From: Williamsia serinedens | Lineage (GTDB): Bacteria; Actinomycetota; Actinomycetes; Mycobacteriales; Mycobacteriaceae | Direction of reading: 5' to 3' | NCBI RefSeq assembly: GCF_024171725.1 | Contig: NZ_JAMTCG010000005.1 | Span: 1 to 64,000, forward strand | Length of the DNA stretch: 64,000 bases | Shown: in pieces, positions 36,066 to 44,466 of the stretch | How the letters are laid out: every line of letters begins with the position of its first letter | Position numbering within the stretch: the stretch's first letter is position 1 | Position numbers and translations under genes: made by a program | Notes under the pieces: generated by a model | The model's input: only the letters and a program-made list of their open reading frames with translations | Told to the model about the DNA's origin: nothing | The model's database searches: none

Positions 36066-37379
36066 TCACACCCCGACGACGTACGCGGACTTCACCTTCC
36101 CGCCGTCCGGCGTGGACAGGGTGTCGAGTGTCGTGATGGTCACCCGCTGCCCGGGGCCGAACATGCGGTCGACGTTCCGACGCACCTGACGGTCGGTGAC
36201 CTCGGCGTCCCATCCGCCGCCGGGCACCACGCGGACCTCGAAATCGCCGGCGCGGTGCTGCACGATCTGCACGCCGCGCACCCCCACGAGGTCGTCGACG
36301 ACGGTCGACGGCACGGGCAGCGCGCGCCCGTCGGCGGCGGTGAACACGTCCTCGGCGCGGCCCGCGATCGTCCCGATCCGACCGAACGGCCGGCCGCAGG
36401 GACAGGGCTCGTCGGGAGCGGGACCGACCTGGTCCCCGGTGCGGTAGCGCAGCAGCGGGAACCCGCGGTTGTGCAGCGAGGACCCCACGATTTCCCAGCG
36501 GTCGGGGACACCCGGGACCGGGACCTGCTCCAGGACGCCGTAGTCGTCGAAGACGTGGTGCGTCCCGTGCTCGCAGTTGCCGGTCATCACGACCCGTTCC
36601 GTCTGCCCGTAGTGGTCCACGATCGGTGCGTCGAACACCGACGCCATGAGCGCCCGTGCGGGCCCGCCGATCACCTCCGATGACGTGATGACGCCGCGCA
36701 GCGGGAGGGTGTGTCCGGCATCGGCGAGGAGTCCCGCGAGGACCGCGATGCTCGACGGCCAGCCCTCGATCGCCTGCGGTCCGAAGTCGTCGACGGCGCC
36801 GAGGATCGCGGGCAGGTGGTCGGGCGTCAGGTAGAAGCTCGACACCATCAGCTGCCGGTTCCCCGGCAGCGGGCGGACCGGTGACCCGTCGGTGTCGGCC
36901 ACGAAGTCGTTGCCCCGCAACACGATGCGCGGGGTGTCCGCGTCGAGGCCGAACCACCGCCACTGCCGTTCCTGGGCGCACAGCTCGTAGACCGACGATG
37001 CAGGTGTGCGCATCACGGTGACCGGGCGGCCGGAGGTGCCCGACGAGCTCGCGGGCCACATGAGGCGTTCCGGGAGGGCGCAGAAGTCGGCGCGGCGGTC
37101 GGTGACGCTCACCCGGTCGGTCGTCGGCAGATGCACGAGATCGGCGGCGGTGCGGATGTCCCGGGGATCGATGCCGTGCTCGGCGAACATCTCCCGGTAG
37201 AACGGCGACCGGCGGGCCGCCCAGCGCACCTGGGCGCGCAGCCGTCGGTCGCGGCGGTCGGCCAGCTCGGCCGGCGTCGCCTGTTCGGCCCAGGCGAGCT
37301 GCCTGCGTGCGATCGATCGATACGGATGTGCGCGACGCAACCTGTGTTTGACGTCGACGCCCGCCCCCCGCGGTGCCAT
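36066..37379 (-). CDS. CapK/PaaK-like adenylate-forming ligase
   Basis: The 437-aa protein belongs to the phenylacetate-CoA ligase/CapK group. It has the phosphate-binding motif SSSGTSGRPVTV near residue 110, the adenine region DHYGQTERV, LLRYRTGDQVG near residue 310 and the CPCGRPFGRIGTIAGRAEDV hinge. The C-terminal lysine region is GGKVKSAYVVGV. Such enzymes activate a carboxylate as an adenylate, and CapK members recur in capsule loci with unknown substrates. ATG 37379 is chosen because AGGGGGA lies 6 nt upstream; an in-frame ATG at 37415 has no such site. It converges with the triple glycosyltransferase gene and is divergent from the heparinase-like gene. Confidence 0.82.
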   Translation of the reverse strand: MAPRGAGVDVKHRLRRAHPYRSIARRQLAWAEQATPAELADRRDRRLRAQVRWAARRSPFYREMFAEHGIDPRDIRTAADLVHLPTTDRVSVTDRRADFCALPERLMWPASSSGTSGRPVTVMRTPASSVYELCAQERQWRWFGLDADTPRIVLRGNDFVADTDGSPVRPLPGNRQLMVSSFYLTPDHLPAILGAVDDFGPQAIEGWPSSIAVLAGLLADAGHTLPLRGVITSSEVIGGPARALMASVFDAPIVDHYGQTERVVMTGNCEHGTHHVFDDYGVLEQVPVPGVPDRWEIVGSSLHNRGFPLLRYRTGDQVGPAPDEPCPCGRPFGRIGTIAGRAEDVFTAADGRALPVPSTVVDDLVGVRGVQIVQHRAGDFEVRVVPGGGWDAEVTDRQVRRNVDRMFGPGQRVTITTLDTLSTPDGGKVKSAYVVGV

Positions 37380-37444
37380 CGGTGTCCCCCTGTCGAACTC
37401 TCCCCACCCGATCATGACACCGACCCCCTGACGATCGCGAACGC

Positions 37445-37450
37445 TAGGGT
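37445..37450 (+). promoter_or_regulatory. Probable -10 box of the heparinase-like gene
   Basis: TAGGGT ends 7 nt before GTG 37458 with no ribosome site between, the same layout as at dcd and ugd. It points to a leaderless message. Confidence 0.45.
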
Positions 37451-37457
37451 CACCGAC

Positions 37458-39602
37458 GTGCACAAGGTCACCTGGTACCGACGCCGGCTGGCGACGATGT
37501 CGGCCCCCGAGATCGCCTGGCGGGTCCGCACCCTCGCGGCGGGTCGGGTCCGCCGGGTGTCGGGTGCGACGCCACCGCGCGACCTGCCGCCCGGGTGGAC
37601 CACGGCGACGGCGTCGTCGTCGCTCGCGCAGCTCCGAGACCCCGATCGGCGACCGACGCTGTTGTCCCGCGGCCGCGCCGCGGAGATCGTCGGACGGCAC
37701 CCCGAACTCGTCGAGCAGATCGTCGCGGCCGCCGAGGACGCGCTCGGCCTACGCTGCACCTTCTTCGGGTATCCCACGGTCACCCTCGACCGGCCTGTCG
37801 ACTGGTCGTACGACCCGGTCCGGGACTTGCAGTGGCCCGACCTCCCCGCCGACCGCATCGACCACCGCACCGTCGACGGCGACGTGAAGTGGATCTGGGA
37901 GCTGAACCGGCTGCAGCACCTGCCCCTCCTCGCACAGGCCTGGCTGGTCTCCGGGGACGACCGCCACGCCGCCGCCGCGCTCGACGACCTCGACTCGTGG
38001 ATGGCGGCGAACCCGCCCGGTCACGGGATCGCCTGGCGCGGTGCGTTCGAGGCCGGGATCCGTGCGATCAGCGTGGCGGTCACCGTCGTCGCGCTCGCCG
38101 ACGCCCCGCAGATGACGGCGGAGCGGTTCGGACGGATCGCCGCGATGCTCGACGCCTCGGCGCGGTACTGCGTCCGCGGGCGGTCGCGGTACAGCTCGGC
38201 GAACAACCACCTCGTCGGCGAACTCGCCGGCCTGGCGGCCGTGGCCCTGCTGGTGCCCGGGCTGCAGGACGCGCCGCACTGGGAGCGCATCGCGCTGGGG
38301 GGACTCACCGCGGAGGCCGACCGTCAGATCCTGGCCGACGGTGTCGGCGCGGAACAGGCTGTCGGGTATCAGATCTTCACCGCCGAGTTGTTCGCCGTCG
38401 TCGCCGCGCTGGTGGCCGATCGGGACGGCACGGTGCCGGCCGGTCTCGTGGAGGCGGTGCTGCGAGGCGCCGACTTCCTCGGCGGGCTCGGGATGCCGAC
38501 CCCCCGGATCGGCGACGACGACGAGGGGTTCGCCCTGCGGCTGTCGGACGAGCCGGTCCGCACCGTGGCGTCCCACCTCGATCTCGTCGCCGCGGTCACC
38601 GACGGTGCGGCACCTGCCGGCGTCACCACGACCGCCGCCCGGGAGTGGTTCGCGGCGGCACTGGGCGCGTCCGAGCGTCCCCGGACGGCGGTGACCAGCA
38701 CGGTCCGTGGACCCGGCGGGTCGACCTGGCACCGTGACGGCGGTCTGGTGGTGCTGCGCGCACCGGGTCGGCGGGTCACGGTGGACGTCGCGCCGCTGGG
38801 CTACCTCGCGATCGCCGCGCACGGGCACGCCGACGCACTCGCCGTGACCGTCGCCGACGACCGTGGCGAGATCGTCGAGGATCCCGGCACCGGCAGTTAC
38901 TACGGGCACCCGGAGTGGCGGAAGGTGCTCCGTGGCACGGGCGCTCACGCGACGGTCACCGTCGACGGGCGGGACCAGTCCGACATGGGTGGTCCGTTCC
39001 TGTGGACACGACACGCACGGACACGCGTCCGTGCCGTCGATCTGGCGGCCGGCGTCGTCGACGCCGAGCACGACGGATACGCCGACGGCGCGCACGGTGT
39101 CGTCCACCGCCGCTGGGTCGTCGCGCCGGCGGACCTGCCGGGCGTGCTGATCGTGGACCGCCTCACCGGAGGCGGCGAGCACGACGTGACGACCACCGTC
39201 CCGCTCGCGACCGACATCGACATCGACATGTCGGGATCCGCGATCGCACTGTCCCGAGACGGTGATCACGTCGCCGACATCGTCAGCGCGAGTACGGGAC
39301 CGGTGTCCCGGTGGTCGGTGCGAGGCGACGAGACGATGCATCGTGGCTGGTCCAGCCACCGTCTGGAGGATCGGACACCCGCATGGTGGGTCGGGACGCA
39401 ATCCTCCGGCCGGACCACACCGATCGTCGAAGCAACCTTCATCAACGTCACAACGAAGTTTGCGCTAGGCTGCGACCTGTCCCTGTCGGATGACGGATCC
39501 ACGATCCGCATCCACCTGCTGTGCGAGGGGGTACGGCGGGAGTGCGTGGTGGACACGCGCGGGGACGGGCAGGTGTCGTTGCAGATCGAGACGACGCCCT
39601 AG
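37458..39602 (+). CDS. Heparinase II/III family protein (alginate-lyase-like)
   Basis: The 714-aa protein has the usual two parts: an alpha/alpha toroid (about 130-400) with WIWELNRLQHLPLLAQAW, the ANNHLVGELAGL catalytic-asparagine region and VGYQIFTAELF, then a beta-sandwich (about 410-714) with the histidine-containing AAHGHADALAVTV. These enzymes cleave uronate-containing polysaccharides by elimination. In synthesis loci they are thought to trim or edit the nascent polymer. GTG 37458 begins the family-typical short N-terminus (KVTWYRRRL). The GDP-mannose dehydrogenase gene follows directly, which fits a mannuronate-type component. No signal peptide is evident, so the protein may be cytoplasmic. 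Confidence 0.86.
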   Translation: MHKVTWYRRRLATMSAPEIAWRVRTLAAGRVRRVSGATPPRDLPPGWTTATASSSLAQLRDPDRRPTLLSRGRAAEIVGRHPELVEQIVAAAEDALGLRCTFFGYPTVTLDRPVDWSYDPVRDLQWPDLPADRIDHRTVDGDVKWIWELNRLQHLPLLAQAWLVSGDDRHAAAALDDLDSWMAANPPGHGIAWRGAFEAGIRAISVAVTVVALADAPQMTAERFGRIAAMLDASARYCVRGRSRYSSANNHLVGELAGLAAVALLVPGLQDAPHWERIALGGLTAEADRQILADGVGAEQAVGYQIFTAELFAVVAALVADRDGTVPAGLVEAVLRGADFLGGLGMPTPRIGDDDEGFALRLSDEPVRTVASHLDLVAAVTDGAAPAGVTTTAAREWFAAALGASERPRTAVTSTVRGPGGSTWHRDGGLVVLRAPGRRVTVDVAPLGYLAIAAHGHADALAVTVADDRGEIVEDPGTGSYYGHPEWRKVLRGTGAHATVTVDGRDQSDMGGPFLWTRHARTRVRAVDLAAGVVDAEHDGYADGAHGVVHRRWVVAPADLPGVLIVDRLTGGGEHDVTTTVPLATDIDIDMSGSAIALSRDGDHVADIVSASTGPVSRWSVRGDETMHRGWSSHRLEDRTPAWWVGTQSSGRTTPIVEATFINVTTKFALGCDLSLSDDGSTIRIHLLCEGVRRECVVDTRGDGQVSLQIETTP

Positions 39603-39642
39603 CCCGGGGGAACGATCGATCGCGCAGTGGGGGGAATACTGC

Positions 39643-41088
39643 ATGAGCACGCTCACGTCGTACGAGGCTGTCCACGACACGGACGGCACCGACGATCACG
39701 GCGTCGGCCGCATCTCGGCCGACCCGACGTCACGTCACCACCCGCCCTCGGGGAAGGACTCCCGGGCCGCGGTCCTGAGTGTCTTCGGCCTCGGGTACGT
39801 GGGGTGCGTCTCCGCGGCATGTTTCGCCGCACGCGGACACAAGGTGATCGGCGTCGACGTCAACCCGTCCAAGACCCGCTTCCTGCGCGAGGGCAAGGCC
39901 CCCGTGATCGAGGAGCGCATCGGCGAACTGACCGCCGGTGTCGTCGCGTCCGGCATGCTCGACGTCGACGACGACGCCCGTCGCGCGGTCCTGCACAGCG
40001 ACATCACCATCGTGTGCGTCGGGACACCGTCGGGGTCCGGCGGCGGACTGTCGACGGTCCACCTGCAGAGCGCCAGTGAGGAGATCGGCGCCGCGCTGCG
40101 TGACAAGGACGACTGGCACGTCGTCGTCTACCGCAGCACGATGGTGCCCGGTACGTGTGAGGACCTGTTGATCCCGATCCTCGAGCGGGCGTCGGGCAAG
40201 CGCGTCGGAGTCGACTTCGGGGTGTGCGTGAACCCCGAGTTCCTGCGTGAGGGCAGTTCGGTGCGCGACTTCATGACCCCGCCGAAGACCGTCGTCGGGG
40301 AGACCGACGAGCGCAGCGGTGCGATGGTCATGGACCTGTACGAGGGGTTGTCGGGCAAGCGTTTCCGGGTGCCGTTGCGCGTCGCGGAGATGACGAAGTA
40401 CGTCGACAACAGCTTCCACGCACTGAAGGTCGCGTTCGGCAACGAGATCGGGACCATCTGTGCCCGACTGGGTCTCGACTCCCACGCCGTGATGGAGATC
40501 TTCTTCGCCGACACCAAGCTCAACATCAGCGACGCCTATCTCCGGCCGGGTTTCGCGTTCGGCGGGTCGTGCCTGCCCAAGGACGTGCGCGCACTCATGC
40601 ACACCGCGCGGCAGAACGACCTCGAGATCCCGGTCATCGCGAACATCATGGTGTCCAACGAGGCCCAGATCCGTCGCGTCATCGACATGATCGTCGCGAC
40701 GGGCAAGCGGCGCGTCGGCCTGTACGGCCTGTCGTTCAAGTCCGGCACCGACGACCTGCGGGAGAGCCCGCTGGTCGAACTCGTCGAGCGTCTGGTGGGC
40801 AAGGGGTTCGACATCCGCGTCCACGACGCGAACGTCAGTCTGTCGTCGATCGTGGGCGCGAACCGCGACTACATCACCCAGCACCTGCCCCACATCGGTG
40901 AGCTGTTGACGTCGTCGGTCTCCGACGTGATGGACCACGGCGACGTGATCGTCGTCGCGTCCGCCGATCCCGAGGTCGTCGAGATGGTCGACGCGGCACC
41001 GGCGGACACGCTCGTCATCGACCTGGTGCGCCTTCCCGGCGCCGAGCTGCGACGGCTGGGTGACAACTACCACGGCATCGGGTGGTGA
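39643..41088 (+). CDS. Nucleotide-sugar dehydrogenase, GDP-mannose 6-dehydrogenase (AlgD) type
   Basis: The 481-aa protein has the Rossmann motif FGLGYVGCVSAACFAARGH after a 45-residue extension. It has NPEFLREGSSVRDF and the AlgD-like active site GFAFGGSCLPKDVRAL with the catalytic cysteine, plus LSFKSGTDDLRESP near the C-terminus. AlgD makes GDP-mannuronate, the alginate precursor. The sequence resembles AlgD more than the UDP-glucose enzyme at 1978, so the locus has two uronate routes. ATG 39643 follows a GTGGGGGGAAT ribosome site. It stands 40 nt after the heparinase-like gene and just before a glycosyltransferase. Confidence 0.88.
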   Translation: MSTLTSYEAVHDTDGTDDHGVGRISADPTSRHHPPSGKDSRAAVLSVFGLGYVGCVSAACFAARGHKVIGVDVNPSKTRFLREGKAPVIEERIGELTAGVVASGMLDVDDDARRAVLHSDITIVCVGTPSGSGGGLSTVHLQSASEEIGAALRDKDDWHVVVYRSTMVPGTCEDLLIPILERASGKRVGVDFGVCVNPEFLREGSSVRDFMTPPKTVVGETDERSGAMVMDLYEGLSGKRFRVPLRVAEMTKYVDNSFHALKVAFGNEIGTICARLGLDSHAVMEIFFADTKLNISDAYLRPGFAFGGSCLPKDVRALMHTARQNDLEIPVIANIMVSNEAQIRRVIDMIVATGKRRVGLYGLSFKSGTDDLRESPLVELVERLVGKGFDIRVHDANVSLSSIVGANRDYITQHLPHIGELLTSSVSDVMDHGDVIVVASADPEVVEMVDAAPADTLVIDLVRLPGAELRRLGDNYHGIGW

Positions 41089-41095
41089 CGCGTCG

Positions 41096-43336
41096 ATGTC
41101 CCACGACCCGCGACGCGGCGGGCGGTCGGGTGTGCGCCCGACGTTCAGCTTCCTGACGACCGCCTACGGCACAGAACATCTCATCGGCGAGACCATCGAG
41201 TCGGTGCTCGCGCAGACCCGCGACGACTGGGAACTCGTCGTCGTGGACAACGGCAACTCCGACGCGATGGCCGCTGTCGTCGCGCAGTACCTCGACGACG
41301 ACCGGATCCACCTGGTGCGTCAGGAGAACGCCGGATACGCCGGCGGCGTGATGGCCGCGGCCGCCGTTGCCCGGGGTCGGTTCCTCTGTGTCCTCGACAG
41401 CGACGACCACCTGCTGCCCGACTTCTGTCGTCGGGTGGGCGAGACGATCGCCGCCGAGCCGGACGTCGCCGCCGTGTGCGTCGACGCCCACAGGTTCGCC
41501 GAGGGACCCGACGACCTGCCGGTCGACTACCTGCGATCGGTGGGGGTGCCGCGACCGGATCCCTCGCGACCGTTGATGTTCCGCGACGTGCTCGGCGGGA
41601 CCGTGCCGTACTACACCGCGGCGATCCGCGCCGACGCGTGGGTCGAGGTCGGCGGCTACGCGCCGGGCATCGACGGCGTCGACGAGTCCGTCGTGATCTG
41701 GCTGCGCCTGACCCGTGACCACGTCGTGCGGGTTCTCCCGGATGTACTGGCGCGCTACCGGATCCGTGAGGACTCGCTGTCGCGGGACGCGGCGAAGGTC
41801 GAGGGTTTCGAGGACGCACTCGAACGGTCGTTCCGCACCGCCCGACCGCTGTCGGACCCGGAGGACGAGCGCGCCCTGCGCGCGAACCTGAGCCGCATGG
41901 GTGCGATCCGCGAGATCCGACGCGCGCGGTGGGCCCTCGTCGAGGGCGACACCGCCGCGGCGCGGGCGGCCGCGGTGCGGTCGTTCTCCCACCGCCGTTC
42001 GCTGCGCGCGGCGTTGCTCGTGCTCGGGCTGACCGTCGCCCCGGGTGTGCTGCGTCGGATCCGGCCCGCGAAGAACGCTGCCCAGGACCGGCTCACCGCG
42101 GCCGTGGAAGGCATCCGGGATCGCCGTCGGACACGGCGGCGCCACATCCTGATCCTGGTCGAGAACCTGTCGGTGCCGATGGATCGCCGTGTGTGGCAGG
42201 AGAGTCGGGCCCTCGTGGCGGCCGGACACCGCGTGACCGTGATCTGCCCGACCGGCACCCACGCCGACACGGCACGGGAGGAGACCCTGGAGGGTGTGCG
42301 GATCCTGCGCTACCCGCTGACGGCTGCGACCGGCGGGCCCGCCGGGTATCTCCGCGAGTATCCGATCGCGCTGTTCCACACCGTGCGTCTCGCGCTGCGG
42401 GTGGCGCTGCGGTCGCGCGTCGACGTCGTCCACGGCTGCAACCCGCCCGACTTCTTCTTCGTCGTCGGTGCCCTGCTGCGGCTGCGCGGTGCGCGGTTCG
42501 TCTTCGACCAGCACGACCTGGTCCCCGAGTTGTTCGCGTCCCGGTTCGCCGGTGGCGGTGTCACCGGCCGCGTGCTCGACGGCATCTGCCGGGTGCTCGA
42601 GCGGATGACCTACGCGACCGCCACGGGCGTCATCGCGACCAACGAGAGCTACCGACGGACGGCGATCGAGCGCGGTGGCTGCTCGCCGGACGACGTCACC
42701 GTCGTGCGGAGTGCGCCGGACCTGTCGCGCTTCGTCGCCCGCGAGCCCGACCCGTCTCTGCGGCGGGGGAAGCGGCACCTCGTCGCGTACCTCGGCGTGA
42801 TGGGTCCCCAGGACGGCGTCGACCACGCGCTGCGCGCGCTCGCCCACGTCCGGCACGACCTGGGGCGCGACGACCTGCACACCGTCGTCATGGGGTCGGG
42901 CGACGAGTTCGACACCCTCGTCGCGCTGGCGCGTGAACTGCGCATCGACGACGTCGTCGAGTTCACCGGACGGGTGCCCGACGAGTTCGTCCAGCGCTGC
43001 CTGTCGACGGCCGACGTCTGCCTGTCGCCGGACCCGCTGAACCCGCTGAACGACGTCTCGACGATGAACAAGGTCGTCGAGTACATGGCCATGGCTTGCC
43101 CGCTGGTGTCCTACGACCTGCGTGAGGCGCGGGTGTCGGCGGGGGACGCCGCGCTCTACGTACCGGGCAACGACGTCGAGGCGTTCGGGCGGGGCATCGT
43201 CACCCTCCTCGACGACCCCGAGCGGCGCGAGAAGATGGGCATCCTCGGACGCGAGCGCGTCGAACGCGAGTTGTCGTGGGAGAATTCGTCCCGGGCACTG
43301 GTCGCGTTCTACGAGAGGATCCTGTCGCTCGGGTGA
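41096..43336 (+). CDS. GT2-GT4 fusion glycosyltransferase
   Basis: The 746-aa protein joins two glycosyltransferases. Residues 10-240 are GT-A/GT2 with SFLTTAYGTEHLIGETI, VVVDNGNSD and the DxD-type VLDSDDHL, then a linker helix region. Residues 345-746 are GT-B/GT4 with ILVENLSVPMDRRVWQE, FDQHDLVPELF, YLGVMGPQDGVDHAL and VVEYMAMACPLVSYDL near the donor site. ATG 41096 is preferred; GTG 41060, overlapping the dehydrogenase gene, is possible. It is co-transcribed with the dehydrogenase upstream and the DUF218 gene downstream (GTGA overlap). The fused partners would act in sequence on one acceptor. Confidence 0.87.
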   Translation: MSHDPRRGGRSGVRPTFSFLTTAYGTEHLIGETIESVLAQTRDDWELVVVDNGNSDAMAAVVAQYLDDDRIHLVRQENAGYAGGVMAAAAVARGRFLCVLDSDDHLLPDFCRRVGETIAAEPDVAAVCVDAHRFAEGPDDLPVDYLRSVGVPRPDPSRPLMFRDVLGGTVPYYTAAIRADAWVEVGGYAPGIDGVDESVVIWLRLTRDHVVRVLPDVLARYRIREDSLSRDAAKVEGFEDALERSFRTARPLSDPEDERALRANLSRMGAIREIRRARWALVEGDTAAARAAAVRSFSHRRSLRAALLVLGLTVAPGVLRRIRPAKNAAQDRLTAAVEGIRDRRRTRRRHILILVENLSVPMDRRVWQESRALVAAGHRVTVICPTGTHADTAREETLEGVRILRYPLTAATGGPAGYLREYPIALFHTVRLALRVALRSRVDVVHGCNPPDFFFVVGALLRLRGARFVFDQHDLVPELFASRFAGGGVTGRVLDGICRVLERMTYATATGVIATNESYRRTAIERGGCSPDDVTVVRSAPDLSRFVAREPDPSLRRGKRHLVAYLGVMGPQDGVDHALRALAHVRHDLGRDDLHTVVMGSGDEFDTLVALARELRIDDVVEFTGRVPDEFVQRCLSTADVCLSPDPLNPLNDVSTMNKVVEYMAMACPLVSYDLREARVSAGDAALYVPGNDVEAFGRGIVTLLDDPERREKMGILGRERVERELSWENSSRALVAFYERILSLG

Positions 43337-43869
43337 GGAAGAAGTGGACGGTCGCCGGGATCGTCGTGGCGGTGATCTCCGCCCTGGCCGTCGCCGGGTT
43401 GCCCGTCTACGTGTTCCCGCAGATCGACGGACCGCGTCGTGCCGACGCGATCATCGTGCTCGGCGGGGCCGGCGGCGAGACGCGCTACCGCTACGGACTG
43501 GAACTCGCGCAGCAGGGCTACGCCTCGACCGTCGTGATGAGCAACCCCGAGCACTACCTCGACGACACCGGACTGTGTGCCGAGCGGCTGCCGTCGATCC
43601 GGGTCGAGTGCTTCGCGCCGGATCCGTCGACCACCCGCGGCGAGGCGCAGCATCTACGCGACATCGCCGAGCAGCGCGGGTGGCGATCGGTGGTGGTCGT
43701 GACGTTCCGGCCGCACATCTCCCGGGCCCGCTACATCGTCGAGCGGTGCTTCCCGGGGCAGATCGCGATGGCGGTCAGCCCGCAGAAGATCTCCTGGTAC
43801 TACTGGCCGTTCGCGTACGTATACCAGACCGCCGGGTTCGTCCGGGCGTGGTTGCAGGGCGGCTGCTGA
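43333..43869 (+). CDS. DUF218/YdcF-SanA-like membrane protein
   Basis: The 178-aa protein has one N-terminal transmembrane helix (about 6-26) and a DUF218 domain: ADAIIVLGGAGGETRYRYGLELAQQG, STTRGEAQHLRDIAEQRGW and VVTFRPHISRARYIVE. Relatives such as ElyC and SanA affect envelope polysaccharide handling and lipid carrier availability, but no enzyme activity is established. GTG 43333 overlaps the upstream stop (GTGA), so it is coupled to the GT2-GT4 gene. It converges with the small gene at 43879. Confidence 0.8.
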   Translation: MRKKWTVAGIVVAVISALAVAGLPVYVFPQIDGPRRADAIIVLGGAGGETRYRYGLELAQQGYASTVVMSNPEHYLDDTGLCAERLPSIRVECFAPDPSTTRGEAQHLRDIAEQRGWRSVVVVTFRPHISRARYIVERCFPGQIAMAVSPQKISWYYWPFAYVYQTAGFVRAWLQGGC

Positions 43870-43878
43870 CCGCTCGGC

Positions 43879-44325
43879 TCAGCGGAAGATGTCGTTGACG
43901 ATGTCGTCGCCGATGCCGAAGCCCGCGCCCATCGCGATCGACCGGCCGACGGTGCTGCCGAGGAAGCGTCCGAGCATGCCCGACTGCTGGGGCTGCGCGT
44001 ACTGGACCGGTTGGGCGTATTGGGGCTGCGCGTACTGCTGCGGCGCGGCGTACTGCGGTGCTTGCTGCACCTGCTGCTGCGGGAGGTCCTGGACGTGGTT
44101 GTCGACCATGGCGTGGATCGACTGCAGGAGCGTCGACATCTGGCCCTCCTCGTCGCGGACCGCGAGCGCGATCTCGCGGAGGTCGAGCGCCCACTCCCGG
44201 GCGTCGGTGTTCCCGGCCGACGCCGCGGTCTGGAGCTTCTGCGCCAGAGCCTGGATCGCGTCGGCGGTCTGTCGACCCTGCTGAGTCAGCTGGCCGTAGG
44301 CCCGGTCGATCTCGACGTCGTTCAT
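43879..44325 (-). CDS. Small Gln/Ala/Tyr-rich protein of unknown function
   Basis: I do not recognise the 148-aa product. Residues 1-75 form a helical, coiled-coil-like region (DRAYGQLTQQGRQTADAIQALAQ). Residues 78-115 are low complexity with repeated YAQPQ/QYAAPQ, and the tail (about 118-148) is glycine-patterned, GRFLGSTVGRSIAMGAGFGIGDD, like a glycine zipper that could insert in or lie on a membrane. GAGGAG precedes ATG 44325 at 6 nt. It is a single gene between the GT2-GT4 operon and the sugar module, with no evident partner. Confidence 0.7.
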   Translation of the reverse strand: MNDVEIDRAYGQLTQQGRQTADAIQALAQKLQTAASAGNTDAREWALDLREIALAVRDEEGQMSTLLQSIHAMVDNHVQDLPQQQVQQAPQYAAPQQYAQPQYAQPVQYAQPQQSGMLGRFLGSTVGRSIAMGAGFGIGDDIVNDIFR

Positions 44326-44466
44326 GGCGACTCCTCTCGCGCGCGCCTCCCGCTGCGCGCGGGACGGCATCTCCGGACTCCAGGATCGACCCGACGCCGG
44401 GGCCGCGCAAGCAAGTCTCAGCATGCTCTCATGTCCGGAAAGCGCAGTGCGCGAGCATTGTTCGGC

